A program made the position numbers and the translations under genes. This document shows, in pieces, positions 23,549 to 32,549 of a DNA stretch of 64,000 bases (within the stretch, counting starts at the first letter, position 1; the number at the start of each line of letters is the position of its first letter). The notes below the pieces were generated by a model. That model saw only the letters and a program-made list of their open reading frames with translations, was not told the origin of the DNA and ran no database searches. Source of the DNA: Pelomonas sp. CA6 (GTDB lineage: Bacteria; Pseudomonadota; Gammaproteobacteria; Burkholderiales; Burkholderiaceae_C); contig NZ_JAKZFD010000006.1 of NCBI RefSeq assembly GCF_022549225.1, forward strand, positions 1 to 64,000, read 5' to 3'.

Positions 23549-24731
23549 ATTCCAGTTGTGCCGCTTTGTAGAGCGCGCGCAGCAGGGCGTGGTTGATCTC
23601 TTCCGCGCCCAGCATCAGCGCGTCGGCCGCGGCGCGGTAGTCGAAGACGGACTCGTTCTCGATCGCGTGAACCAGGTCCAGGTAGGGCTGGTAGGGGCCG
23701 GTGCGCTCCACCAGCGCCTGGCGCACCCGCTCGGGCACCGGGATGGACTGCAGCAAACGCGCGAAGGGCTGGCGCAGCATGTGGTCCAGCAGCGAGAACA
23801 GGCCGCAGATGAACATCTCGTCGCGCAGCTCGGCCTCGGCCATGCCCTTGGCCAGCTCTTCCATCAGCAGGCCGCGGCGCAGCGCGGCATACATCACCGG
23901 GCGCATGCTGTGGTCCTTGCTCGCGGTGGCCAGCAGCAGCGCCAGCCAGCGCTTCAGCCGCGCATAGCCCAGCAGCATGATGGCGTGGCGGAACGAGGAC
24001 ACCTCGACCGACAGCCCGAAGGCGGCCGAATTCATGTAGCGCAGCAGCTTGAAGGCCAGGCTGGGGTCGCGCTTGAGCGTCTGCTCCAGGCGCTCGATGT
24101 CCTCGCCCTGGTCGACGCGCGACATCAGCTCGACGATGACCTGCAGGTCGGCCTGCACCTCGGAGCGCGGGGCGCCGGGCGCCGGCTCGAACTCGCCCTG
24201 CATGGGCCAGCCCATCACGGCCTGGGCGCCGAGGCGGAAGGACTCGTCGAAGTCCGCGGCGCTGCGCGCGCCGGCGTGCACCAGCGCGGCGCCGCGCGGC
24301 AGCGCCACCGGACCCTGGCGCGCCTCGTCCAGGTCCAGCACCAGCTTCTTGAACAGACCCAGCAGCGCCGGGTCCATCGTCGCCGGCGGCCGGCCCTTGA
24401 GCAGCAGCACCGTGCCCTTGGCGGCGCGGGCGCGCAGCGCATCGGCCAGCGTCGCGTCGGTGGCCAGGAAGGTGGGCAGCTCCAGCTGCACGTTGGCCGG
24501 CAGTTCCTGCGCCAGCAGATCGCGCAGCAGGCCCTCGTGCGCCACGTTGAGCACCAGCGCCGAGGCCGGGAAGGCGTCGACGACGGCGGTCAGCAGCGCC
24601 CCCGCATCCAGCGCCGCGTCCGGGCGCAACGCGAACAGCGTCAGCCGCGTCGCGCCGATCTCGCGCTGCTTGTCGACCAGTGGCGCATAGCCCGCCGCGA
24701 GCTGACCCAGGATGGCGTGGGAGGAGTTCAT
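23547..24731 (-). CDS. Degenerate EAL + HDOD signalling protein
   Basis: A 394-residue protein of the YuxH type. The first about 195 residues resemble an EAL fold (LVLDLDEARQGPVALPRGAALVHAGA) without recognisable catalytic residues. Residues about 200-390 form an HDOD domain (RDPSLAFKLLRYMNSAAFGL, HAIMLLGYARLKRWLALLL). HDOD proteins act as non-enzymatic adaptors in motility, c-di-GMP and stress control; here a link to flagella is suggested by its place seven bases after flgL in the same direction. It may be co-transcribed with flgKL. Confidence 0.85.
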   Translation of the reverse strand: MNSSHAILGQLAAGYAPLVDKQREIGATRLTLFALRPDAALDAGALLTAVVDAFPASALVLNVAHEGLLRDLLAQELPANVQLELPTFLATDATLADALRARAAKGTVLLLKGRPPATMDPALLGLFKKLVLDLDEARQGPVALPRGAALVHAGARSAADFDESFRLGAQAVMGWPMQGEFEPAPGAPRSEVQADLQVIVELMSRVDQGEDIERLEQTLKRDPSLAFKLLRYMNSAAFGLSVEVSSFRHAIMLLGYARLKRWLALLLATASKDHSMRPVMYAALRRGLLMEELAKGMAEAELRDEMFICGLFSLLDHMLRQPFARLLQSIPVPERVRQALVERTGPYQPYLDLVHAIENESVFDYRAAADALMLGAEEINHALLRALYKAAQLE

Positions 24732-24738
24732 GCGATGT

Positions 24739-25992
24739 CTAACTGTTGATGTACTGGAACAGCGACATGCGCTGCACCATGGAATAGGTTTTCAGCGCGG
24801 CATCGTAGCCGGTCTGCTGGTTCTGGAAGTCGGATATGCCCTGGGTCATGTCCAGATCCTCGGCGGCCGAGCGTTCCGCCTGGTTGTACAGCTTCAGCGA
24901 GTCCAGCCGCTCGGAGGAGCCGTCCAGGTTGTTGAGCTGCTCGCCGACGCGGGCGCGCATGGTCTGCATGCCGCCCATCGCTGCGTCGAGATCGCGGATC
25001 GTGATCAGGTTGGCCTGGGTGACCTCGGCGCCATTGCGGTTGGGCTGGCGCAGCCCGTCGATGGCGCGGTCCAGCACCTCGAACAGGCGCAGGTCGCTGG
25101 TGGAGGGGGTGACGGAATAGGCCTCGCCGTCGACCGGGCTGCCGCTGATGGTCATGGCCATGCCGTCGAAGGTGAGGGTCTTGCCGGGCGTGAAGCTGCT
25201 GTCGGCCAGCGGCACGCCGGCGCCGGTGGTCAGGTCGAAGACGGCGACGGTCTGCGACGGCGCGCTGCCGCTGATCTGGATGCTGTAGTCGTGGCCGGTC
25301 AGCAGCGCGGGGTCGGTGACGCGGCCGCGGTCCACCCAGCCGCCGGGCTTGCGCGTCGCGTCGACCACGTTGGGCGCGCCGGCGGTGACGAAGCTGCCGT
25401 TGCCGCTGCGCGCCTGCTCGAAGGCCAGCTTGCCGTCCACGCTGATCGGGTAGGGCTCCATGTTGCCGGTCGTGATGTTGCCGGCCACGCCCTCGAAACG
25501 CACGCCGCCGCCGGGAACCGGGTTGCCGGCCGAGTCCAGGCGCGGCTTGTCCAGGAAGGGGGGGCCGTCGGTGCCCTGACCGCCGAACAGATAGCTGCCC
25601 GCGCCGTCGCTGCGGTTGGCGATGGACAGCAGCTGGTCGCGCAGGCCCTGGATCTTGTTGGCCAGTCCGGCGCGCTCGGGGTCGCTGTAGCTGGCGTTGC
25701 CGGCCGCCATCATGGTTTCGCGGATCTGCTGCAGCAGCTCGTTGGCGTCGCCCAGCGCGGATTCGCTGAGCGTCATCGCGTTGCGGCTGGCGTCCAGCGC
25801 GCGCTTGCTGGCGTCGACCTGGCCGATCGTGGTCTGCGCGCGTTCGGCGCGCGCCGCGGCGGTGGGGTCGTCGCTGGCGCGTTGCACCCGCTTGCCGGAG
25901 GTCAGCCGCTCCTGCGCTTCCTGCATGCGCTGCTGGCGCTGCTGCAGCGTGGAGATGCTGGCGTCGAACATGTTGGAAGTGGCCAGTCTCAT
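24739..25992 (-). CDS. flgL: Flagellar hook-filament junction protein FlgL
   Basis: Second hook-associated protein (HAP3), joining the FlgK ring to the filament. The 417 residues start with a flagellin-like segment (MRLATSNMFDASISTLQQRQQRMQEAQERLTSGKRVQRASDDP) and end with the matching C-terminal helix (QNQQTGYDAALKTYSMVQRMSLFQYINS), the D0/D1 coiled-coil pair. The middle is variable. It follows flgK by 52 bp on the minus strand and precedes the EAL/HDOD gene. AAAGGA is found just before the ATG. Exported by the flagellar type III system, probably with the FlgN chaperone. Confidence 0.95.
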   Translation of the reverse strand: MRLATSNMFDASISTLQQRQQRMQEAQERLTSGKRVQRASDDPTAAARAERAQTTIGQVDASKRALDASRNAMTLSESALGDANELLQQIRETMMAAGNASYSDPERAGLANKIQGLRDQLLSIANRSDGAGSYLFGGQGTDGPPFLDKPRLDSAGNPVPGGGVRFEGVAGNITTGNMEPYPISVDGKLAFEQARSGNGSFVTAGAPNVVDATRKPGGWVDRGRVTDPALLTGHDYSIQISGSAPSQTVAVFDLTTGAGVPLADSSFTPGKTLTFDGMAMTISGSPVDGEAYSVTPSTSDLRLFEVLDRAIDGLRQPNRNGAEVTQANLITIRDLDAAMGGMQTMRARVGEQLNNLDGSSERLDSLKLYNQAERSAAEDLDMTQGISDFQNQQTGYDAALKTYSMVQRMSLFQYINS

Positions 25993-26044
25993 GATCGTCC
26001 TTTCACCTCGGGGAGGGCCTCATGGGTTGCTCGTTGCGCGGCGC

Positions 26045-28063
26045 TCAGCGCTGAACGATGGAGAGCAGCTGATCGAAGATGTTCTGCGCGGTCTGCAGCA
26101 CCTTGGCGGCGGCCTGGTAGCTCTGCTGGAACTGCATCAGGCGGGCGGCTTCCTCGTCCAGGTTGACGCCGGCCTGGCCGGAGCGCGTGGCCTCGGCGTC
26201 GCTGGCGACGCTGGAGGACACCTCGGACAGGTACTGCGCGCCCTGCACCCGCGAACCCACGTCGGCCATCGCGGCGGCATAGGCCTCGGTCATGGTCTGG
26301 CCGCGCGACAGGCTGCCGTCGGCCTGCAGCTGGCGACCGACGAAGGCTTCCTTCTGCAAGCCCAGGAAGGCCTTGGCATTGCCGTTGTTGGTGCTGACCA
26401 CCTTGTCGGACACCGTCATGGAGATCTTGTCGCCGGGCGTCACGCTGCCGTCCGGGTTGACGGTCTCGCCGCGCGGCACGCCGTTCAGGCGCAGCTCGAA
26501 GCCCAGGTCGATGCCCGACAGCGGGTCGTTGCCGATCGCCGAGCCGGCCTTCCACTTGCCCGCCAGCGTGGAGCCGTCGGACAGAGTGATGGTGTAGTTG
26601 ATGCTCTGGTCGGTCGAGTCCACCGAGCCGAACTGGATGGTGAGCGGCTGCTTGGTCTTGTCGTACTTGTCGTTGACGGTGTAGAGCGAGTCCACCGTCG
26701 CGGTGCCGCGGTTGGTGCTGGCGACGGTGGCGGTGACCGGCGCCGCGGCGGCGATGCCCGCGGGGTTGTCCAGCGCCACCTTGAAGCTGGCGGCGCCGGT
26801 GCCGGCCGGTTCGACCAGGAAGCTGTCGCCGGGGTTGAAGCTGCCGCCCGCGGTGAGGGTGAAGCCGTACTTGTCCTCAATCTGGCTCTTGGTCATCAGC
26901 GTCGGCTGGCTGCCGTCGCGCACGGCGACCAGGTACTGGTCGGGCACGCCGTTGGGGTCGGCCTGGATGACGAAGGACTTGGCCGGCACACGCGCGCCGT
27001 TGCCGGGCTTGATGTCCACCTGCAGGCTGCCGGTGCCGGTGTTGGTGCTGGCCGGCAGCGCGGCGGGCTGCGCCACCTTGAACATCGGCGCGCCGGGTTG
27101 GGCGTTGAGGTCCATGCCCAGCGACTGCTGGCGGTTGACGCGGTCGGCCATGGCCTGCGCCATCTGCCCGAGCATGTTGCGCGCGTCCTGCAGGTCCTTG
27201 TTCTGGTAGCTCAGCAGCGCGGTCAGCGTGCCGCCGGTGAGCACGCTCTCATCGAGCACGCGGTTGCCGCTCGCTTCCTTGATGGAGAGCTGGGCGCGGG
27301 CGCCGTCATAGGGGTCGGCGCTGACTTGCAGCTCCTGGGCCTGCGAGCCCAGCACCAGGCGCTGGCCGCCGCCGATGAACACGCCCAGGCTGCCGTCGCG
27401 GTCGTTCTTCACCGTCGTGACCTGGACGTACTGGCTCAGCTCCGAGATCAATCGGTCGCGCTGGTCCAGCAGGTCGTTGGCGTCATGGCCCGAGCCCATG
27501 GTGCGCGCGATCTGGTCGTTCGCCTGGGCGATCTGCTTGGTGAGCTGGTTGACGACCTTGACGTCGGCGTTCATGTCGCTGACCACGCCGGACTGCAGGT
27601 CGGCCAGCTGCTGGCCGGCATTCTGGAAGCGCGCCGCGAGGTCCTGCGCGCGGCCCAGCACGACCTGACGCGCCGACGGATCGGCGGGGCGGCTGGCCAC
27701 GTCGACCATGGCGTTGAGGAAGACGTTGACCGACTGGCCCAGGCCCTGGTCGCCGGTGGGGAAGAGCTTCTCCAGCTGCATCAGCTGGGCCGAGCGGGTG
27801 GAGTCCATGAAGGCCTGCGACTTGGCGCTCGCCGCCTCCTTGGTGAGGAAATCGTTGTGGGCGCGCGTGACCGTCTGCACGTTGACGCCCTTGCCGAAGA
27901 AGCCGGCGCCGGTGTACTGGCCCTCGGGCGTGGTGAGCAAGACCTGCTGGCGCGAATAGCCGGGCGTGTTCGCGTTGGCGATGTTCTGGCCGATGGTCTG
28001 CAGCGCCGCCTGGCTGGCGAACATGGATCGCATGCCCAGGGTCAGCAATGCGGAGGTACCCAT
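26045..28063 (-). CDS. flgK: Flagellar hook-associated protein FlgK
   Basis: First hook-associated protein (HAP1), 672 residues. The N-terminus has the rod/hook family motif ANANTPGYSRQQVLL, and the C-terminus has GVNLDEEAARLMQFQQSYQAAAKVLQTAQNIFDQLLSIVQR, both typical of FlgK. The variable middle, rich in Thr and Asp, forms the exposed domain. The start follows AAAGAGGAAAG, the best Shine-Dalgarno in the operon. It lies after flgJ and before flgL, the standard order in Burkholderiales. No separate FliA-type promoter was found in the 38-bp gap before it. Confidence 0.96.
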   Translation of the reverse strand: MGTSALLTLGMRSMFASQAALQTIGQNIANANTPGYSRQQVLLTTPEGQYTGAGFFGKGVNVQTVTRAHNDFLTKEAASAKSQAFMDSTRSAQLMQLEKLFPTGDQGLGQSVNVFLNAMVDVASRPADPSARQVVLGRAQDLAARFQNAGQQLADLQSGVVSDMNADVKVVNQLTKQIAQANDQIARTMGSGHDANDLLDQRDRLISELSQYVQVTTVKNDRDGSLGVFIGGGQRLVLGSQAQELQVSADPYDGARAQLSIKEASGNRVLDESVLTGGTLTALLSYQNKDLQDARNMLGQMAQAMADRVNRQQSLGMDLNAQPGAPMFKVAQPAALPASTNTGTGSLQVDIKPGNGARVPAKSFVIQADPNGVPDQYLVAVRDGSQPTLMTKSQIEDKYGFTLTAGGSFNPGDSFLVEPAGTGAASFKVALDNPAGIAAAAPVTATVASTNRGTATVDSLYTVNDKYDKTKQPLTIQFGSVDSTDQSINYTITLSDGSTLAGKWKAGSAIGNDPLSGIDLGFELRLNGVPRGETVNPDGSVTPGDKISMTVSDKVVSTNNGNAKAFLGLQKEAFVGRQLQADGSLSRGQTMTEAYAAAMADVGSRVQGAQYLSEVSSSVASDAEATRSGQAGVNLDEEAARLMQFQQSYQAAAKVLQTAQNIFDQLLSIVQR

Positions 28064-28101
28064 GATCTTTCCTCTTTAGTCGTGATGCCGCGCGGGCGGC
28101 C

Positions 28102-29004
28102 TCAAGCCAAGGCGCGCTGCACGCGCACCGTGGTGTTGATGACGCGCGCGAGCTTGTTGGCGTACTCGGGGTCGGTGGCGTAGCCGGCCTTCTGCAGGCC
28201 GCGCGCAAAGCCCTCGGCGCTGTTGCTGTTGGCCTTGGCGACCACGTCGCGGTAGCGGTCGTTGCCGGTGAGCAGGCGTGCGTAGTCCTTGAAGGCTTCC
28301 TCGTAGCTGCCATAGGCGCGGAACTTGGCGGTCACGCGCTGAGGCTTGCCGTCGACGTACTCGGTGGTCTGCACCTCGGCGACCTTGCCGGTCCAGCCGG
28401 CACCGGCCTTGATGCCGAAGACATTGAAGCTGCTGCTGCCATCCTTGTTCAGGATCTCGCGCTTGCCCCAGCCGGATTCGTGCGCGGCCTGCGCGATCAT
28501 GAAGCTGGCCGGGATGCCGGTGGCGGCCTGCGCGGCCTTGGCGGCACCGTCGTGCTGCAGGATGAAGCTCTGCACATGCGGCTGCACGTTCTTCTTGGCC
28601 AGCTGCGGCAGGGCGGCGTTCGTGCCGGTGAGGTCGCCGCGGCGCTCCAGACCGGTGCCCGACGCGCGGTTCAGCGTTTCGGGCGTGATGCCCATCTGGC
28701 GCTGCAGGTGGCGCTCGATGGCCTGCGAGAGACCGCCCGGCAGGCCGGTCATCTTGCCGGCGAACTGGGTGTCCAGCATCTCGGTGCCCAGCTGGGTGGC
28801 CGAGTTCTCCATCATGCCGGAGGACAGTGTGGCGGAGCGCATGCTCTTCATCACCTCCTGCATGAACAAGGCCTCGAACTGCTTCGAGGCTTCCTTGATG
28901 GTGGCCTTGGGATCGCGGGCGGCGGCGGCCTTGAGCGCCTCGATCGACCGGTTGTCGGTGAACGAGGCGGAAAAACGCCCGACGGTGCTTGAGTCGCTGG
29001 CCAT
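28102..29004 (-). CDS. flgJ: Flagellar rod-assembly protein and muramidase FlgJ
   Basis: Dual-function protein of 300 residues. The first about 110 residues are the rod-binding domain (KQFEALFMQEVMKSMRSAT). The C-terminal part is a glucosaminidase that opens peptidoglycan for rod passage, with catalytic E176 in IAQAAHESGWGKRE and the family tail FKDYARLLTGNDRYRDVVAKA. Its end is normal and its start (MASDSS) is supported by the flgI stop immediately upstream, separated by one base. Exported to the periplasm through the flagellar apparatus rather than by a signal peptide. Confidence 0.95.
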   Translation of the reverse strand: MASDSSTVGRFSASFTDNRSIEALKAAAARDPKATIKEASKQFEALFMQEVMKSMRSATLSSGMMENSATQLGTEMLDTQFAGKMTGLPGGLSQAIERHLQRQMGITPETLNRASGTGLERRGDLTGTNAALPQLAKKNVQPHVQSFILQHDGAAKAAQAATGIPASFMIAQAAHESGWGKREILNKDGSSSFNVFGIKAGAGWTGKVAEVQTTEYVDGKPQRVTAKFRAYGSYEEAFKDYARLLTGNDRYRDVVAKANSNSAEGFARGLQKAGYATDPEYANKLARVINTTVRVQRALA

Positions 29005-29005
29005 G

Positions 29006-30148
29006 TCAGATCACCTCCAGCTCGGCCTGGATCGCGCCGGCGCTCTTCATGGCCTGCAGGATGGCCAGCAGGTCCTGAGGCGTGGCGCCCAGGGTGTTGA
29101 GCGCCTTCACCACGTCGGCGAGCTTGGCGCCGGCGGGCATCTGGATGAGCGCGCCGGGTTCCTGGCGGATCGCGATGTCGGCGCGTTCGGTCACCGTGGT
29201 CTGGCCGCCGGACAGCGCGTTGGGCTGGCTGACTTGCGGCGTGTTGGTGATGGTCACCGACAGGTTGCCGTGCGCGATCGCGCAGGGCGCCAGCGTGACG
29301 GCCTGGTTCATCACCACCGAGCCGGTGCGGGCGTTGATCACGATGCGCGCGGCCGGCGTGTCCAGCTCCAGCGGCAGGTTCTCCATGTCGGCGAGGAAGG
29401 CCACGCGCGCGTCGGGCGTCTGCGGGGCGCGCACGCGCACGACGCGGCCGTCCATCGCCTGCGCCGTGCCGTCGCCCTTGGCACGGTTGATCGCGCGCGC
29501 CACCGCGCGCGCGGTGCCGAAGTCGCTGGCGTTCAGGTCCAGCTGGATGAAGTCGCCGCCGGACAGCGCCGCGGTAGGCACCGAACGCTCGACCAGCGCG
29601 CCGCCCGGCACGCGGCCGGCGCTCAGATGGTTGATCTGCACCTTGGAGCCGGCCGCCGAGGCGCCGGCGCCGCCGACGACCACATTGCCCTGCGCGATCG
29701 CATAGACCTGGCCATCCGCGCCCTTGAGCGGGGTGGCGATCAGCGTGCCGCCGCGCAGGCTCTTGGCATTGCCCATGGAGGAGACGACGATGTCCAGCGG
29801 CTGGCCCGGCTGCGCGAAGGGCGGCAGCTGGGCGGTCACCATCACCGCGGCGACGTTGCGCGGCTGCATGGTCACCCCCTGGGGCAGCAGCACGCCGAAC
29901 TGCTGCAGCATGGAGGTCAGGCTCTGGCCGGTGAAGGGCGCCTGGGTGGTCTGGTCTCCCGTGCCGTCCAGGCCGACGACGATGCCGTAGCCGGTCAGCG
30001 GGTTGCTGCGCACGCCCTGGACCGCGGCGACTTCCTTGATGCGCAGGGCCTGGGCGGGCAGCGCGGCGCCGAATGCGGCGGCGGCGATCAGCAGGGCCTG
30101 GAGGGGGGCTGTGAGTCCGCGCAGGCGGTAAAGGGCAGAGGGGTACAT
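29006..30148 (-). CDS. flgI: Flagellar P-ring protein FlgI
   Basis: Subunit of the periplasmic ring that bushes the rod in the cell wall. The 380-residue precursor has a Sec signal peptide (ALLIAAAAFGAALPAQA, cleavage near residue 34), then RIKEVAAVQGVRSNPLTGYGIVVGLDGTGDQT, a hallmark of the family. Its C-terminus, ADVVKALNTLGATPQDLLAILQAMKSAGAIQAELEVI, is equally typical. Secreted by Sec, assembled with the help of FlgA encoded at 35.7 kb. It is separated from flgH by 48 bp and from flgJ by one base. Confidence 0.96.
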   Translation of the reverse strand: MYPSALYRLRGLTAPLQALLIAAAAFGAALPAQALRIKEVAAVQGVRSNPLTGYGIVVGLDGTGDQTTQAPFTGQSLTSMLQQFGVLLPQGVTMQPRNVAAVMVTAQLPPFAQPGQPLDIVVSSMGNAKSLRGGTLIATPLKGADGQVYAIAQGNVVVGGAGASAAGSKVQINHLSAGRVPGGALVERSVPTAALSGGDFIQLDLNASDFGTARAVARAINRAKGDGTAQAMDGRVVRVRAPQTPDARVAFLADMENLPLELDTPAARIVINARTGSVVMNQAVTLAPCAIAHGNLSVTITNTPQVSQPNALSGGQTTVTERADIAIRQEPGALIQMPAGAKLADVVKALNTLGATPQDLLAILQAMKSAGAIQAELEVI

Positions 30149-30196
30149 CTCGGTCTCACGGCTTTGGGGAGCGATGAGACCGATTGTGGGAAAACT

Positions 30197-30898
30197 TTAG
30201 ATCGGCGAAAGGTTCAAAAAGAACCGCGACAGCCAGCCTATTCCGTGGGCATCGGCGACGGCGCCGCGGCCGCGCTGCTCGATGCGCACGTTGGCGATGG
30301 ACGCGGAGGGCACGAGGTTGCCCTGGCCGATGGAGCGCGGATCGACCTGGCCGGAGAAGCGCAGCACGTCGACGTTCTGGTTGACGCCGATCTGCTTTTC
30401 GCCGCTGACCAGCAGGTGGCCGTTGGGCAGCACCGCCACCACCACCGCGGTGATGGTGCCGGTGAAGTCGTTGCTGTTCTCGTTGGTGCCGCTGCCGGCC
30501 GACTTGGACGCGCTGCTGCCGGTGGCCGAGGCGCGGCCGTTGGCGAATGAGTTGGGCGAGATGCCGGGCAGCGCGCTCACGCCGGCGGCCAGGTCGCCGG
30601 TCTTGTTCAGCGCGCTGGTGGACTTCTGCGTCGCGCTGACGCGCTCGACGATCTGCACCGTGATCACATCGCCGACATGGCGGGCGCGGTTGTCCTCGAA
30701 GAGCGGCCGGTAGGCGGCGGCCTGGTAGATCGCGCCGTTGCTGGGCGGCAGCATCTGCGCCTCGGGCATGCGCACGACCGGGGCCGGCGTCATGTCCACG
30801 CGCGGCTGCGGGTACATCGTGCCGCAGGCCGCCAGCGGCAGCACCAGGGCGGCGCCGAGCAGGCGCAGCAGGGAGGGGGCGGTGGTGGCGGTGCGCAT
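30197..30898 (-). CDS. flgH: Flagellar L-ring lipoprotein FlgH
   Basis: Outer-membrane ring subunit, 233 residues. The lipoprotein signal LLRLLGAALVLPLAACGTMYPQ has a LAAC lipobox. Core motifs are IYQAAAYRPLFEDNRARHVGDVITVQIVERVSATQKSTSAL and the C-terminal DVLRFSGQVDPRSIGQGN with ends typical of FlgH. The ATG at 30898 is chosen over the GTG at 30910 because TGAGG lies 8 bases ahead of it. The mature protein forms the L ring around the distal rod. Sits between flgG and flgI in the normal order. Confidence 0.94.
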   Translation of the reverse strand: MRTATTAPSLLRLLGAALVLPLAACGTMYPQPRVDMTPAPVVRMPEAQMLPPSNGAIYQAAAYRPLFEDNRARHVGDVITVQIVERVSATQKSTSALNKTGDLAAGVSALPGISPNSFANGRASATGSSASKSAGSGTNENSNDFTGTITAVVVAVLPNGHLLVSGEKQIGVNQNVDVLRFSGQVDPRSIGQGNLVPSASIANVRIEQRGRGAVADAHGIGWLSRFFLNLSPI

Positions 30899-30965
30899 GG
30901 CGGGCCTCACGGGGCGGTGATGGGAGGTGGGGGTCAGGTGTTGCGGTCTAGTGGCGGCGCCGCGC

Positions 30966-31748
30966 TCAGATCTGCGCCAGCTTCTGCAGCATCTGGTCGG
31001 AGGTCTGCACGGCCTTGGAGTTGAGCTCGTAGGCGCGCTGGGTCTGGATCATGGACACCAGCTCCTCGACCACGTTGACGTTGGAGGTCTCGACAAAGCC
31101 CTGCTGCAGCGCGCCCAGCCCGTTGGCGTTCGGCGCGCCGGTGTTGGGCGTGCCGGACGAGGCGGTCTCGCCGAACAGGTTCTGGCCCAGCGGCTCCAGG
31201 CCGGCCGGGTTGACGAAGCTGGCCAGCTGCAGCTGACCCAGGGTCTGGGGCTGCGGGTTGGTGCCGGTGGTCACGCTGACCGTGCCATCCTGGCCCACCG
31301 TCAGCGACTTGGCGTCCGCCGGCACCACGATGCCGGGCAGCAGGGTGTAGCCGTTGTTGGTCACCATCTGGCCGTTGGCGTTGAGCTGGAAGGAGCCGTC
31401 GCGGGTATAGGCCGTGGTGCCGTCGGGCATCTGGATCTGGAAGAAGCCGTTGCCCTTGACCGCCAGGTCCAGGTTGTTGGTGGTCTGCTGCAGGCTGCCC
31501 TGGCTGAAGATGCGCGAAGTCGCCACCGCGCGCGTGCCCAGGCCCAGCTGCAAGCCGGTGGGCAGTTGCGTCTGCTCGGTGGTGTTGGCGCCGCTCTGGC
31601 GCAGGTTCTGATAGATCAGGTCCTCGAACACCGCGTGCGAGCGCTTGTAGCCGTTCGTCGAGACGTTGGAGAGGTTGTGCGAGATGGTGTCCAGCTGGGT
31701 CTGCTGGGCCTCCATGCCGGTCTTGGCAATCCACAGGGAACGGATCAT
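30966..31748 (-). CDS. flgG: Flagellar distal rod protein FlgG
   Basis: Builds the distal rod. The 260-residue length is the family norm, with N-terminal [37 protein letters not shown] and C-terminal [38 protein letters not shown], both canonical. The FlgG-specific segment [26 protein letters not shown], which distinguishes rod from hook proteins, is present. Follows flgF by 35 bp. No signal peptide: export is by the flagellar type III system. Confidence 0.97.
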   Translation of the reverse strand: MIRSLWIAKTGMEAQQTQLDTISHNLSNVSTNGYKRSHAVFEDLIYQNLRQSGANTTEQTQLPTGLQLGLGTRAVATSRIFSQGSLQQTTNNLDLAVKGNGFFQIQMPDGTTAYTRDGSFQLNANGQMVTNNGYTLLPGIVVPADAKSLTVGQDGTVSVTTGTNPQPQTLGQLQLASFVNPAGLEPLGQNLFGETASSGTPNTGAPNANGLGALQQGFVETSNVNVVEELVSMIQTQRAYELNSKAVQTSDQMLQKLAQI

Positions 31749-31783
31749 GTCGGTGGCTCCTGGCGGGTGTCAGGTGGGCGGGG

Positions 31784-32512
31784 TCAGGGGTTGCTGGACA
31801 GCAGCTTGGCCGCGGTCTGGCCCTGCGTCTGCGCGATCTGCAGCAGCTTCATCTGCTGCTCGAACTGGCGGGCGGCGGCGATCATGCCCACCATGGTCTC
31901 CACCGGGCTCACGTTGGAGCCCTCCAGCGCGCCGTCCTGCAGCCGCGCATTGGGATCGGCGGGCAGGTCGGCTTCGGCGGCGCGGAACAGCCCGTCCTCG
32001 CCGCGTGTCAGCGGGGCCTCGGGCGTCACCAGCTTGAGCTTGCCCAGGTTGACCGGGCGTTCGTTGCCGCGCTTGGCGCTGACGGTGCCGTCGGCGCCGA
32101 TCTGCACCTCGGCGTCCTGCGGCACGGTGATGGGGCCGCCGTCGCCCTGCACCTGCAGGCCGTTGCGCAGCACCAGCACGCCCTCGGCGTTGACATCCAT
32201 GCTGCCGGCGCGCGTGTAGGCCTCGGTGCCGTCCAGCCCCTGGACCGCGAGCCAGGCGTTGCCGCGCATCGCGACATCCAGGTTGCGCCCGGTCTGCTGC
32301 ACGACGCCCGGGGCGTCGCTGTAACCCAGCGTGGTCTCCAGCGCATAGGCGCGCGTGCTGGCGCCGTCGCCGCGCACCGGCACGGCGCGGAAGGCGGCCA
32401 GCTGGGCGCGGAAGCCGTTGGTGGAAACATTGGCCAGGTTGTGGGAGAGCACGTCCTGACGCTGCATGGCCGCCTTGGCGCCGGCCATCGAGAGGTAGAT
32501 CATGCGGTCCAT
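31784..32512 (-). CDS. flgF: Flagellar proximal rod protein FlgF
   Basis: Proximal rod subunit of 242 residues. N-terminal MDRMIYLSMAGAKAAMQRQDVLSHNLANVSTNGFRAQL and C-terminal GALEGSNVSPVETMVGMIAAARQFEQQMKLLQIAQTQGQ match the family. The ATG at 32512 is used; a TTG one codon earlier adds nothing. Lies between flgE and flgG. Like the other axial proteins it has D0 helices at both ends and no Sec signal. Confidence 0.95.
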   Translation of the reverse strand: MDRMIYLSMAGAKAAMQRQDVLSHNLANVSTNGFRAQLAAFRAVPVRGDGASTRAYALETTLGYSDAPGVVQQTGRNLDVAMRGNAWLAVQGLDGTEAYTRAGSMDVNAEGVLVLRNGLQVQGDGGPITVPQDAEVQIGADGTVSAKRGNERPVNLGKLKLVTPEAPLTRGEDGLFRAAEADLPADPNARLQDGALEGSNVSPVETMVGMIAAARQFEQQMKLLQIAQTQGQTAAKLLSSNP

Positions 32513-32549
32513 CAAGGCTCTCCTTCAGGGCTGTCGGGACGTGTCCGGA

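Noticed and set aside
21207-24749. 1180-codon open frame on the plus strand
   Set aside because: Antisense to the multi-PAS kinase and the HDOD gene; composition is the shadow of Leu/Ala-rich coding.
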